IMG/VR virus record: IMGVR_UViG_3300036715_001865
Span: 1 to 64,000 of that record
Direction: 5' to 3' (one strand)
Length of the DNA stretch: 64,000 bases
Source: a virus
Made by a program: the position numbers and the translations under genes
Notes under the pieces: model-generated
What the model saw: the letters and a program-made list of their open reading frames with translations, nothing else
What the model was told of the DNA's origin: nothing
Database searches by the model: none
Shown here: piece by piece, positions 41,742 to 50,488 of the stretch
Position numbering within the stretch: position 1 is the first letter of the stretch
How the letters are laid out: every line of letters starts with the position of its first letter

Positions 41742-43289
41742 TTATTTAACATCTCTTGATGGTTTTTTATATCTACTGGTTGCATACTCATCTAAGATAG
41801 GTTTTTGACTATTAAATTCCAATCGTTTGTCTGTTTCTAAGAAAATCCACCTACCTTTTACAGCAGAGTATCTATACAACCTTGCTGGCACATCTTTAGC
41901 TAATCCTACATATATTAACCTATGATAATCCCCATCAATAGGAGAACTTGGAAACGTGTCACTTTCTGTATATGGTTGTCCATTTTGTGGCATAGCGTCT
42001 TCAACATACAACCTAGCACGTTTAAACCCTGTTTTTTCAATACTTGGTAAATTAACTGCTTTTGCACTACTGATTTCTTCATCAGTAAATTCTCGTATAG
42101 TATTAGACCCCTCACTGCCTTTTTCAGGTACATCATCTTTTGATTTTGCTTTTATAGCTTGGTCAATATCAGAATAATCTTGCCACATAGGGTTATGTCC
42201 ATCGTTAATATCCATTAATCCAGTACTATCTTTTTTAGCAACTAAATCTCCGAATATATCTTGTGTTTCTTGTGACGCTAATGCAGGTAATGCAGTAATA
42301 AGTAACATGAGCGGTGCCCAACCAGGCGAATATGAAGCTGGATCCCAAGCAACATCTGTCACCTCTAAATATCTACGAATAACTCTCATATCAGGTGTAT
42401 ATTGTAATTCACTAGGTAGTTCAATAATATCCCCAACAATAACTGGTCTACCCAAAATAGATACACAAGATGTAAAATTTATTTTTATAACATAGGTTAC
42501 TTGTATTTCTATACCAAATCGCTGTAAATCTGAGGTAGATTGTGATAAATCATAGTAACCTTTTAACAAAAACGGGGCTTGTGAATAGTTTCTGTCTCTA
42601 TTTTCCATCAATATTTTATCTTGGATGTTTGATAAGTCAGTTACGGTGTATTCATGAAACTCAAGAGCTTGAACTCCCCAACTATCACAGTCATGACCTG
42701 TCATAGTTATTGGACGCAACCTCCAATATCTACACGGAGCTGAATTTGCAAAGTGTATAGTATTTAATATATTATTATCTGGTAAGTTTATGATTGCTAC
42801 TCCATACCATTCAATATTATCATCTGAACGCTCAACTCGAGCCTTAGTCACCCGAGAAGCTGGGTTATTGCTTTGTTTGATTTTTATTGTTGTGATTTCT
42901 TTTCTGATACTAGCATCAATCCCATATCTCTGCCTTCCTGAAGGCAGTTTAATAATGCCAAAGTCATATCCAATATATCCTGAGGATAACAATAAGGCAC
43001 TTGATTGTCGTGAATGCCACTCTGATGTTAGCTTATTAAATGCGTTACTAGCTGGAAACCCAACAGCATCTCCACTAGATATAGCTGTACCGTTACCTGT
43101 TAAATCCAACAATTTAGTTTGTTCGTATACTCCAAGTAGTTTATATACGTTTATTTTTGCTCCAGCAATTGCTACAGATTCTTGAATGTAATGGTCTGCT
43201 AAATTATCAGTTTTTGGTTGCTCAGTTAAATCCCAAGGACGACAATTTGTCCAATTTGATGGAAGAGTACAGTTTTGTTTAGTTGCCAT
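41742..43289 (-). CDS. Neck-region structural protein with F5/8C (discoidin)-like domain
   Basis: 515 residues. A discoidin-like domain lies at about 50-210 (SEWHSRQSSALLLSSGYIGY, ITTIKIKQSNNPASRVTKAR, PCRYWRLRPI). Then comes a structural region with NIQDKILMENRDRNYSQAPF, a GRPVIVGDIIELPSELQY motif, LEVTDVAWDPASYSPGWAPL and SQETQDIFGD, a combination found in aquatic T4-like phage virion proteins. An acidic linker and a C-terminal beta domain (YRLIYVGLAKDVPARLYRY is the approximate pattern) follow. It occupies the gp14 position between the gp13 fusion and gp15. The role in neck or fibre attachment is inferred. Confidence 0.65.
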   Translation of the reverse strand: MATKQNCTLPSNWTNCRPWDLTEQPKTDNLADHYIQESVAIAGAKINVYKLLGVYEQTKLLDLTGNGTAISSGDAVGFPASNAFNKLTSEWHSRQSSALLLSSGYIGYDFGIIKLPSGRQRYGIDASIRKEITTIKIKQSNNPASRVTKARVERSDDNIEWYGVAIINLPDNNILNTIHFANSAPCRYWRLRPITMTGHDCDSWGVQALEFHEYTVTDLSNIQDKILMENRDRNYSQAPFLLKGYYDLSQSTSDLQRFGIEIQVTYVIKINFTSCVSILGRPVIVGDIIELPSELQYTPDMRVIRRYLEVTDVAWDPASYSPGWAPLMLLITALPALASQETQDIFGDLVAKKDSTGLMDINDGHNPMWQDYSDIDQAIKAKSKDDVPEKGSEGSNTIREFTDEEISSAKAVNLPSIEKTGFKRARLYVEDAMPQNGQPYTESDTFPSSPIDGDYHRLIYVGLAKDVPARLYRYSAVKGRWIFLETDKRLEFNSQKPILDEYATSRYKKPSRDVK

Positions 43290-43290
43290 A

Positions 43291-43602
43291 TTAATCTCCA
43301 GATTCCATTTTCTTTAGTTTTATATAATATTTAGGATCTTCAGTTAAGTGATCTTTTGCAATTAATTTTGCAATTAATTTTGATTTAGTATGTTCGAGTT
43401 CAACACTAATACCTAATTTTAATTGGGTAGTGTCAAATTCAGAATCTGGAACAAAATCGTGGTTTCCGATATTAGATATAATATCTTCAACTGAATCCTC
43501 TCCAATTTCATCGAGTTCTTTGCTAGTTACATTTAGCAACTTAGCTAGTTGTTGAATTTTATCGTTTTCAACGATAAAATGTTTGAATGTTTGATGTAAC
43601 AC
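43291..43602 (-). CDS. Small DUF5661-like protein with capsid-targeting N-terminus
   Basis: 103 residues, GTG start. The N-terminus MLHQTFKHFIVEND matches the T4 internal-protein targeting peptide pattern (F-x-x-F-I-x-E, cut after IxE). The C-terminal part (DTTQLKLGISVELEHTKSKL, AKDHLTEDPKYYIKLKKME) fits the DUF5661 pattern of phage proteins. It may be an internal head protein delivered with the DNA. Its ribosome site GGGGG is in the 3' arm of a hairpin, while a late promoter overlaps the 5' arm, so translation should be off from read-through RNA and on from the late transcript. Confidence 0.72.
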   Translation of the reverse strand: MLHQTFKHFIVENDKIQQLAKLLNVTSKELDEIGEDSVEDIISNIGNHDFVPDSEFDTTQLKLGISVELEHTKSKLIAKLIAKDHLTEDPKYYIKLKKMESGD

Positions 43603-43605
43603 AAA

Positions 43606-43641
43606 AATACCCCCAAAGAGTTGTCTTTGGGGGTATTTATA
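43606..43641 (-). promoter_or_regulatory. Late promoter overlapping a ribosome-site-hiding hairpin
   Basis: TATAAATA occupies 43641-43634. AATACCCCCAAAG (43637-43625) pairs perfectly with CTTTGGGGGTATT (43618-43606). GGGGG in the 3' arm is 7 nt before the GTG. A late transcript starting about 6 nt after the core would lack most of the 5' arm and leave the ribosome site open. The hairpin can also terminate upstream transcripts. Confidence 0.8.
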
Positions 43642-43661
43642 ATCTACCTTACTTATACTAC

Positions 43662-46139
43662 TTATGGATTTACATTAGTATCATCTTGTAAATATTTCCA
43701 AACAGTGCCATTGAAGTACGTATACGCAAGAGTTTTTGGTAAAACTGCTGGAGTGGTTGGAACATGTGGTTTAGTACCAACATACAACACTTTAAAATGT
43801 GTGAATATAGGTGTACCACTTGGAGTTTTTTGTAAATGTGCAGCATCAATCAAATCTACAATACCTGAAACTGGTGCTGTAAATCCACGAGCATGAACAG
43901 CTTTAAATAAAGTACCATCTAATACCACCACCTTTGATGCTAATCCAGTAGTTGCTGATGTGATTTTAATATTACCACCAGTTATAGTTGCAGTAGCAGC
44001 AGCCCCCAAGTCAGTATTAATTTCAGATAACAATGTGGTAAATGTTTGTGCTGCACTTCCTTGAATACTAATTGGTTTAGATACTCCATCCACGATAACA
44101 TTAGCTGTATATAATGTTGGAGCTGTACTAGCTGTATAACTAATTCCAACATACCCTGTTAAACTACTAAACAATGCACCTACATCATGTATTAATACAG
44201 ATGAAGCTAAACCAGTAGTAGCAGATGTGATAACAATATCCCCCCCTGTTAGTGCAGCAGTTGCATATGTTACAGCTGCTTTTCCAGGTACTGCATGAGA
44301 TATTGATACCAACCCTGACACAGCTTTAAATAAAGTTACATCAGCAATAGATACCAACGACAATGCGCCTGTTGTTGCAGACGTGATTCGTAGATGACCA
44401 GCATTGATCGATGCCACAGCTGCTGCTCCCAAATCAGTATTAATTTCTGCTAACAAAGTTGTAACAGTTTGTGCTGCACTTCCCAACACTGAAATAGATT
44501 TGGCAACTCCGTCAACTGTAATAGTTGCAGTATATGTTGTAGTTCCAACTAAGCCTGTTGCAGCAGATCCAGACAAAAAGTTAATGTACTGTACATCTTG
44601 ATACCCAGCTGTTGCTGTAGAATTTAAATCAGTGTTGATTTCATCAATAACATGTTGGATAGTATCCCCCATAGCTCCAGTGAAGTTAATAGTTCTAATA
44701 TTACCATCAACATACACCGTTGAAGAATATGTACGCGATGAACTACCACCTGGATTTGTTGGTAACAAAAATGCGAAACTTGGTAAAGCAGCAAATAATG
44801 TACCATCAGTTATTACAACTGTTGAGTGTACTCCATATGTTGCAGATGTGATTCTAATATCTCCACCTGAAATAGAAGCAACCGCTGCTGCGCCTAAATC
44901 TGTATTAATTTCATTGATAACATCACCAAATGTTGCAATGGCTGCTGGCAAGATAGAAATTGATTTGGACACCCCATCAACTACTACTGTGGCTGTTAGT
45001 GCTGCCAACGAACCAGTACCAGCTACAGCAGTTGCAATAGTACTAAAACTTGTTAAAGCAGGGAATAATGTTCCAGCTGTAATTGCCACAGAAGAAGTGG
45101 TGCTTGTTGTTGCTGAAGTGATTTTGATGTTACCACCCGAAATAGAAGCAACCGCTGCTGCACCTAAATCTGTATTAATTTCAGCTAACAATGTGGTAAA
45201 TGTTAAGGCTGCTGAACCCAATATAGAAATTGCTTTTGACACACCATCAACTACTACTGTGGCAGTATAGGTAGGATATACAATATCTGTTCCACCCGCT
45301 GATACATTTCCGTTTGTGGAAGTCCATGCAGTATTAATTGCACCAATTAAGTCGGTTCCACTTCCAGCTGGGACAGTAACTACTACAGATGATGTTGCCC
45401 CAGTAGTGGACGAAGTGATAATCCATGCATTACCGATTGCAGCAACTGTTGCACCAGGAATTTGAGCATCTAACAGAACTGCCATAGAGGTCATGGTATC
45501 AATTCCAGTAGCAGATACGGTATATACCGTAGCAGTACCACCATCAACAGCAACCTTAATAGTATAACTAGCAGCGGCAATACCAAGAACAGTTGTTGGA
45601 GTAATTGCTGGGGTATCAGTAAACGCAATCGTTGCACTACCACTGGTTGCTGGAGTAAATAATCCAGTTGCATCACCACCAGCTTTTGCTACAGAAAAAT
45701 TAGCAAATTGATAACCAGCTGTAGGTACCAATGTTGTAGATGTCCCTGCAACAATTGGATTATTATAATTAACAATCTGGTATCCTTTGGTTCCAGCTGA
45801 TGCTGATAACCCTGATGGGTCTGTTGTTAATTTTGCGGCACCCAAATCAACTGTTGCTTTTCCAGCAGTTGCTGTAGCAACATTGCTGAGTCCTGTCGTT
45901 GACCCACCTGATTTAGATCCACCAAAATCGATAATTTGGCTACCTGCTGTTGGACCAGCTAACGGTAAAGCACCGCCATTATTTGTGATAAATTGTGTTA
46001 GAATACTTTTATCATCTTCTGATAACGTATCCCATAAAATAAGAGATCTGACACCGGCATCGGTTTTAAGAACGGCAGCATTATTCAATGTTCCGTTGAA
46101 ATGTACATTTTCGGATGTAATCCACACTGGGTTTGGCAT
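43662..46139 (-). CDS. Repeat-built virion protein with flagellin-IN-like repeats
   Basis: 825 residues, rich in A, T, G and S. After an N-terminal module (VWITSENVHFNGTLNNAAVL, LSEDDKSILTQFI) there are at least five repeats of about 85-100 residues. Each has a strand block (TATVVVDGVSKAISILGSA), a helix (LLAEINTDLGAAA) and strands (GGNIKITSAT), plus one or two decayed copies. The pattern resembles the flagellin hook IN motif of FliD/flagellins. The C-terminal region (TPIFTHFKVLYVGTKPHVPT) forms a cap. It probably forms a neck whisker or head decoration fibre. It lies between the gp13 fusion and the DUF5661 gene and has an exact late promoter 40 nt upstream. Confidence 0.8.
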   Translation of the reverse strand: MPNPVWITSENVHFNGTLNNAAVLKTDAGVRSLILWDTLSEDDKSILTQFITNNGGALPLAGPTAGSQIIDFGGSKSGGSTTGLSNVATATAGKATVDLGAAKLTTDPSGLSASAGTKGYQIVNYNNPIVAGTSTTLVPTAGYQFANFSVAKAGGDATGLFTPATSGSATIAFTDTPAITPTTVLGIAAASYTIKVAVDGGTATVYTVSATGIDTMTSMAVLLDAQIPGATVAAIGNAWIITSSTTGATSSVVVTVPAGSGTDLIGAINTAWTSTNGNVSAGGTDIVYPTYTATVVVDGVSKAISILGSAALTFTTLLAEINTDLGAAAVASISGGNIKITSATTSTTSSVAITAGTLFPALTSFSTIATAVAGTGSLAALTATVVVDGVSKSISILPAAIATFGDVINEINTDLGAAAVASISGGDIRITSATYGVHSTVVITDGTLFAALPSFAFLLPTNPGGSSSRTYSSTVYVDGNIRTINFTGAMGDTIQHVIDEINTDLNSTATAGYQDVQYINFLSGSAATGLVGTTTYTATITVDGVAKSISVLGSAAQTVTTLLAEINTDLGAAAVASINAGHLRITSATTGALSLVSIADVTLFKAVSGLVSISHAVPGKAAVTYATAALTGGDIVITSATTGLASSVLIHDVGALFSSLTGYVGISYTASTAPTLYTANVIVDGVSKPISIQGSAAQTFTTLLSEINTDLGAAATATITGGNIKITSATTGLASKVVVLDGTLFKAVHARGFTAPVSGIVDLIDAAHLQKTPSGTPIFTHFKVLYVGTKPHVPTTPAVLPKTLAYTYFNGTVWKYLQDDTNVNP

Positions 46140-46178
46140 TTGTTGCTCCTTTGTAAGGCTTGTTTAATGTATACAATA

Positions 46179-46186
46179 TATTTATA
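46179..46186 (-). promoter_or_regulatory. Late promoter core TATAAATA
   Basis: Exact core, 40 nt before the 825-residue repeat protein. Confidence 0.7.
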
Positions 46187-46262
46187 CGTTATGCTATATT
46201 TTAGAAAGATATACCACCTCAGATTGACCAATAGATCAACAAGAGGTGGATTTATTGGGACA

Positions 46263-49199
46263 TTATCCAAAACAGAAAGATGCTGCCATACCATATTGAC
46301 CAGGATCATCAGCAACATAATCAAATATTTCAGCTATACATGCATCCATATCTTCTTTTGCAGAAACCCGTAATTCAGCAGCATTAAGAGTAATATTACC
46401 ACTAGCTCCAGGCAATGATCCAAACTTACCTCTAATTTCAGCAAGCATAAGTTTTGCTTCTGCTGTTGCGTATCTACGTATCCAAGGTCTAACATACCTA
46501 TCAACCATCAAATCTTGTTCGGTTCTTTCTACAGAACACTCCAACGTTACATACGGCTCTGAGTATGGGAATCGGTGATGGATCCACAATTCTCTTGTTT
46601 GCTCATTCCAAGTAAATGTCAATTTTGCAGCAAATAATTGCTCCATTGTTTTAGTGTATTCTGTCATAATATGGTATGACAATAAGTCAAATGTTCCCAT
46701 GTTATATAAATGTTGTAATACTATTTGGCCATACGCTCCTGCTCCATGTGCTGAAGCTAAGAATGATGATGTTAATCTATGAATAGCCATAATATCTACA
46801 ATTTTATTAAAATCACCAGTTTTGTTATTGAGAATGTATCGTTGAGTTTCAGCTGACGTTTGCATAAATAAGAATCCTCTTTTATATGCTAACCCAGATT
46901 TTTGGCGCAATTCCCCAATAGTTTTGGTAATAGCATAATCCAACTGTTCATTTGTTAATTCAACATCAACTGCAGGATATCCAAGAGCATATCTCATTTC
47001 AGTCATCAACAACAATCGTTGATCTGCCGACCCATCAGTTCCTATACCCAATTCATTATATGATGGCTCATTTGATACCCCATCAGACCCTGGTTTTGGA
47101 TCATGAAATTGGTGTGGCACTTGCAATGACTTAAATAATGTTCCATCGGTTAAATAGACAAATGATAAGCTACTAGCAGTAGTGTCAGTAAACAACAAAT
47201 TACCACTACAATCTATTTCTACTGAAGCTTTTACAGGTGCAATTTCCCATGATACCCCATTCCAAAGTAACAATTTATTGGTTGATGTGTTAAACCAAGT
47301 TGAACCTTTGGTAGGTGCTGGGCTTGTTGTTGAGAATAACATAGCTACCCATGATACCCCGTTCCACACTTGCAACGATGAAGTTGTAGTATCAAACCAA
47401 TATGTTCCAGTTGGAATATTTGATGGATCTACCAACGCAATTACAGGATGTATAGCATTCCAACTATGAGTCACATCTAAAACCGACCAAGCTGTCAATG
47501 TTGGATTATACCACACAATACCTGGTGGCAATGATGTCATTGGATTTGTTGGATAAGATATAAATTGAACTGGCGTAAAACAATTATTTTTCCAAACACT
47601 CAATTGGTTTAATGTTGGATTATACCACAGTGTACCATAACTAAGTGTTGGGAGAGCTGCGGGATCCGTGGGCTGTTCAAAAAACGAAGTCACGGGAATC
47701 CAAGAATTTGTGAGACTGTCCCACACATTTAATTGGTCTTTTGAAGTATTCCACCATACGGCACAAGATAATTGTTGAGTAGGGTCTTGTGGAAATGATA
47801 TTACATCTAATACGTCCCAAACTAAACCACTCCATTGTTTTAAAACTTGGTGTGCTGGATTGTACCAAAATTTGCCCACAGCCGGCACTGTTGGAGCTTT
47901 TTCTGAAACAGATACATTCTGTTGTAAGTTCCATCCCACTGTTGGCAAATTCCATTCATACAACTGATTAGAAGATTCATCAAACCATAAAGCACCTGCA
48001 GTCAATAACATTGGATCTTCGTGATATTGAATAACATCAGTCATTGTCCACATACTATACACATTATCCCACTTATAAGTGATCATGGATGCAGTATCAT
48101 ACCAAAACGAGCCTACAGTATCTGGCACCTGTGTTGATGGATCTATCGTTGAAATAATAGTAACAGATTTACACCAAGTAGTACCATTCCAATAATATCC
48201 ATTAATACCATCAAACCAATATGATTTATCTGTAATTGGATGTAATGGGTCAAATGTTGATGTAATTACAATATCTACTACCCAAGTTCCAGTAACCCAA
48301 TGTTGTAACACTTTTGTATCAGAATTGAGCCAATATGTGCCGTCAATAACCAAATTGGGCGCAGTTGGTTGAACAATCACAGAAATAGGAACATTGTGTG
48401 ATCCAGTCCATTGATACAACGTTGATGATGTTGTGTCCCAGTAAAATGCACCAGTATTGGGGGCATAAGGACCTTGTACACTACCGTCAACCAGCGCCAA
48501 TCCCTTATTAAGTTCATTTAATAACCCAGAATATCTTTCAGATTTAGATCCAGACACCTGAATTGTGTATTTATTTGGTATAGGTCTGCAATATAACGGG
48601 TCAATTGGTGTTTTGGCTTTTGGTACCAATCCCAATTGAACATGAAAATCATAAGTGATTCCATTCATCAACCCAGTGAAGTCATTAGGTGTGATCCCTT
48701 GTGTATCATTTAATACAACAATTTGTGTTCCTTTGGTTCCTTGTGTCCCTTTATTGATATAATCAAGGGAATATGCATGAATGCCTTCAATGAAGTATCT
48801 ATATTCACAATCAACTGGATACCCTGAAACGTAGTATGGTGTATTGGGAGTTAATCCTGATATATCAAAAAATGTTGTAGTTCTATCCCCATAAAAAGAA
48901 CCAACAACAAGGGCTGTTCCAATTTTGTCACCAGCAAAAAGATTACTATCAGCTGTTGGGTCTGAGTTATATAATATTCCTCGTACAGGTATTTTAGTAA
49001 CGGCAGCAGGAGTATTATCTATAGTAACAACAATTCCACAATATGCTTGATCGTTTGCTGCACACCCTGTAGCTGGTGTTGGAATATTCCAACTAATTCG
49101 TCCAGTTGATGGCCCGGTTCTATCAAATTTAATTGACATATTAAGAGATTCTACTCTTAACAATCCAGGGGCATCAGTTCTTATATCATATGTTCCCAT
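46263..49199 (-). CDS. 13: gp13-type neck protein fused to FnIII-like and 11 tryptophan-rich repeats
   Basis: 978 residues from ATG 49199 (GTYDIRTDAPG), chosen over TTG 49214 by its ribosome site. N-terminal 1-150 includes an FnIII-like segment (FDISGLTPNTPYYVSGYP). Residues about 235-690 contain eleven repeats of about 40 residues with the pattern GxxWYxxxxxxLxxWxxxxWxxx. The C-terminal 250 residues are gp13-like: MRYALGYPAVDVELTNEQLD, ECSVERTEQDLMVDRYVRPW, IRRYATAEAKLMLAEIRGKF, GSLPGASGNITLNAAEL. T4 gp13 (309 residues) seals the filled head. The long N-terminal extension probably projects as a whisker or collar fibre. Confidence 0.85.
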   Translation of the reverse strand: MGTYDIRTDAPGLLRVESLNMSIKFDRTGPSTGRISWNIPTPATGCAANDQAYCGIVVTIDNTPAAVTKIPVRGILYNSDPTADSNLFAGDKIGTALVVGSFYGDRTTTFFDISGLTPNTPYYVSGYPVDCEYRYFIEGIHAYSLDYINKGTQGTKGTQIVVLNDTQGITPNDFTGLMNGITYDFHVQLGLVPKAKTPIDPLYCRPIPNKYTIQVSGSKSERYSGLLNELNKGLALVDGSVQGPYAPNTGAFYWDTTSSTLYQWTGSHNVPISVIVQPTAPNLVIDGTYWLNSDTKVLQHWVTGTWVVDIVITSTFDPLHPITDKSYWFDGINGYYWNGTTWCKSVTIISTIDPSTQVPDTVGSFWYDTASMITYKWDNVYSMWTMTDVIQYHEDPMLLTAGALWFDESSNQLYEWNLPTVGWNLQQNVSVSEKAPTVPAVGKFWYNPAHQVLKQWSGLVWDVLDVISFPQDPTQQLSCAVWWNTSKDQLNVWDSLTNSWIPVTSFFEQPTDPAALPTLSYGTLWYNPTLNQLSVWKNNCFTPVQFISYPTNPMTSLPPGIVWYNPTLTAWSVLDVTHSWNAIHPVIALVDPSNIPTGTYWFDTTTSSLQVWNGVSWVAMLFSTTSPAPTKGSTWFNTSTNKLLLWNGVSWEIAPVKASVEIDCSGNLLFTDTTASSLSFVYLTDGTLFKSLQVPHQFHDPKPGSDGVSNEPSYNELGIGTDGSADQRLLLMTEMRYALGYPAVDVELTNEQLDYAITKTIGELRQKSGLAYKRGFLFMQTSAETQRYILNNKTGDFNKIVDIMAIHRLTSSFLASAHGAGAYGQIVLQHLYNMGTFDLLSYHIMTEYTKTMEQLFAAKLTFTWNEQTRELWIHHRFPYSEPYVTLECSVERTEQDLMVDRYVRPWIRRYATAEAKLMLAEIRGKFGSLPGASGNITLNAAELRVSAKEDMDACIAEIFDYVADDPGQYGMAASFCFG

Positions 49200-49227
49200 G
49201 TAAATATATTCCAAGTTAGGTATATAG

Positions 49228-49569
49228 TTATTTATACCCGACCGTATGAACTATTGTAGAATGTGATTCGATGAATTTATTAAATTTTTTCGCGGGGATA
49301 GAAATTGGAAAAAGGGTTGTCTCATCAACCTGAGACAACCCTTTGAATGATACTGATACAGGGGTTGGTGCGTATTTATCGGTACAATCCCACTCAACAA
49401 CTAACATATTTTTTGGTTTTAATTTAAACGTATGTTCACCTTCATTAATTTTTAAGGCACAATAATCGCTTATTTTATATTCAACTGTTGATATTGGGGT
49501 ATTATCAATTGCTGATATCAATTGTTCTCTACTTTCTAGTAAAAATTGTTTAAATGTAAGTTTTGACAT
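49228..49569 (-). CDS. Small protein with capsid-targeting N-terminus
   Basis: 113 residues. It begins MSKLTFKQFLLESREQ, matching the T4 internal-protein targeting peptide (T-F-x-x-F-L-x-E), with a predicted gp21 cut after LLE. The mature part is a small beta-rich domain (TVEYKISDYCALKINEG, KPKNMLVVEWDCTD, PVSVSFKGL) of unknown function. The last codon and the stop overlap the late promoter of the next gene. A promoter variant ACTAAATA lies 26 nt upstream. Ribosome site not obvious. Candidate injected head protein. Confidence 0.65.
   Translation of the reverse strand: MSKLTFKQFLLESREQLISAIDNTPISTVEYKISDYCALKINEGEHTFKLKPKNMLVVEWDCTDKYAPTPVSVSFKGLSQVDETTLFPISIPAKKFNKFIESHSTIVHTVGYK
49229..49236 (-). 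promoter_or_regulatory. Late promoter core TATAAATA
   Basis: Exact core, 30 nt before the gp13 fusion gene. It includes the TAA stop of the preceding gene. Confidence 0.7.
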
Positions 49570-49594
49570 AATTATAGATGTGCTGGTTATATCT

Positions 49595-49602
49595 TATTTA
49601 GT
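49595..49602 (-). promoter_or_regulatory. Late promoter variant ACTAAATA
   Basis: ACTAAATA, 26 nt before the 113-residue gene, within the loop of a 6-bp hairpin GTGCTG/CAGCAC. The same variant occurs before the tape-measure-like gene. Confidence 0.35.
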
Positions 49603-49610
49603 ACAGCACC

Positions 49611-50483
49611 CTATTTTGTGTTCCAGGGGATTGGTATGTTGTTACTTTGTAACAACTGTTCATATTCTAGTTTGGTCCACTTATTAGCTTGTTGAATTAT
49701 TGGCTCAGCTTCTGGCCATCTACCTTGAATAACATCTCTAGCATACCACACAGCAGCCTGTGGGTCGGTAATAATCCTAGCCTCTAACTGTTTATATCTT
49801 GTGAATGGTCTAGTTTTGGCTTTTCTGTATGCTTCCATTGGAGACATTTCTTGATGCCCGACAGTACTAACATGCGAATTTCTAATGGTTGCAATATGAT
49901 TAATTACTGAAGTGGAGAAAAATACAGCCATACTAGGTTCGTTCGGATTGACTATACCTTGCCCATTATCTATTACCCCTTCAATACCTACAGCACGTAA
50001 GTCTTTACGCAACTTAATAGAAATTTCAGAATTACTCATACCTTTATTTTTAAATTTTGGATACTGACCCAACCACACCGATTTAGCATCTTGCTTTGTT
50101 AATCGCTTGCTAATAGCTCCAACACTAGCTAATTTCTGTTTAATTTCTGGTGTTTGGCTACTGTTTGATAGAACCCATATGTTAGATCTGGTTGGAATAC
50201 TAAACACTTGAATGAATGGGGAACCACCTGCCCAAGGAATTTGGTCATGTTGATGAGATCTTATCACAAAATCAATTGGATATGAATAAATTCCTAAGGG
50301 AGTTTGAAATGAACTCCCTGGATTTATTCCTAATTTATTAATTTGGGTGAATGATACAAACAGGTTAGTAGGATCATCTGATTGGTCTCTTATATCAATT
50401 AATTGATCTGTTACTGATGTTCTAGTATTTTGATCTGGATTTTTTCTTGCTTCAATTAAAAATTCAATAAATGTGGGTTTCAT
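49611..50483 (-). CDS. Putative internal head protein / effector with capsid-targeting N-terminus
   Basis: 290 residues. It opens with MKPTFIEFLIEARKN, the closest match here to the T4 capsid-targeting peptide, with an expected cut after LIE. The mature protein has a region FTQINKLGINPGSSFQTPLG followed by IYSYPIDFV (about 45-75), then IWVLSNSS, a charged helix and GIEGVIDNGQGI. A C-terminal repeat-like motif (ARDVIQGRWPEAEPIIQQ) follows. T4 packages Alt, an ADP-ribosyltransferase, in this way. I cannot confirm any catalytic triad here, so an enzymatic role is only a guess. Translation appears gated by a hairpin/late-promoter switch. Confidence 0.68.
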   Translation of the reverse strand: MKPTFIEFLIEARKNPDQNTRTSVTDQLIDIRDQSDDPTNLFVSFTQINKLGINPGSSFQTPLGIYSYPIDFVIRSHQHDQIPWAGGSPFIQVFSIPTRSNIWVLSNSSQTPEIKQKLASVGAISKRLTKQDAKSVWLGQYPKFKNKGMSNSEISIKLRKDLRAVGIEGVIDNGQGIVNPNEPSMAVFFSTSVINHIATIRNSHVSTVGHQEMSPMEAYRKAKTRPFTRYKQLEARIITDPQAAVWYARDVIQGRWPEAEPIIQQANKWTKLEYEQLLQSNNIPIPWNTK

Positions 50484-50488
50484 TTGTG

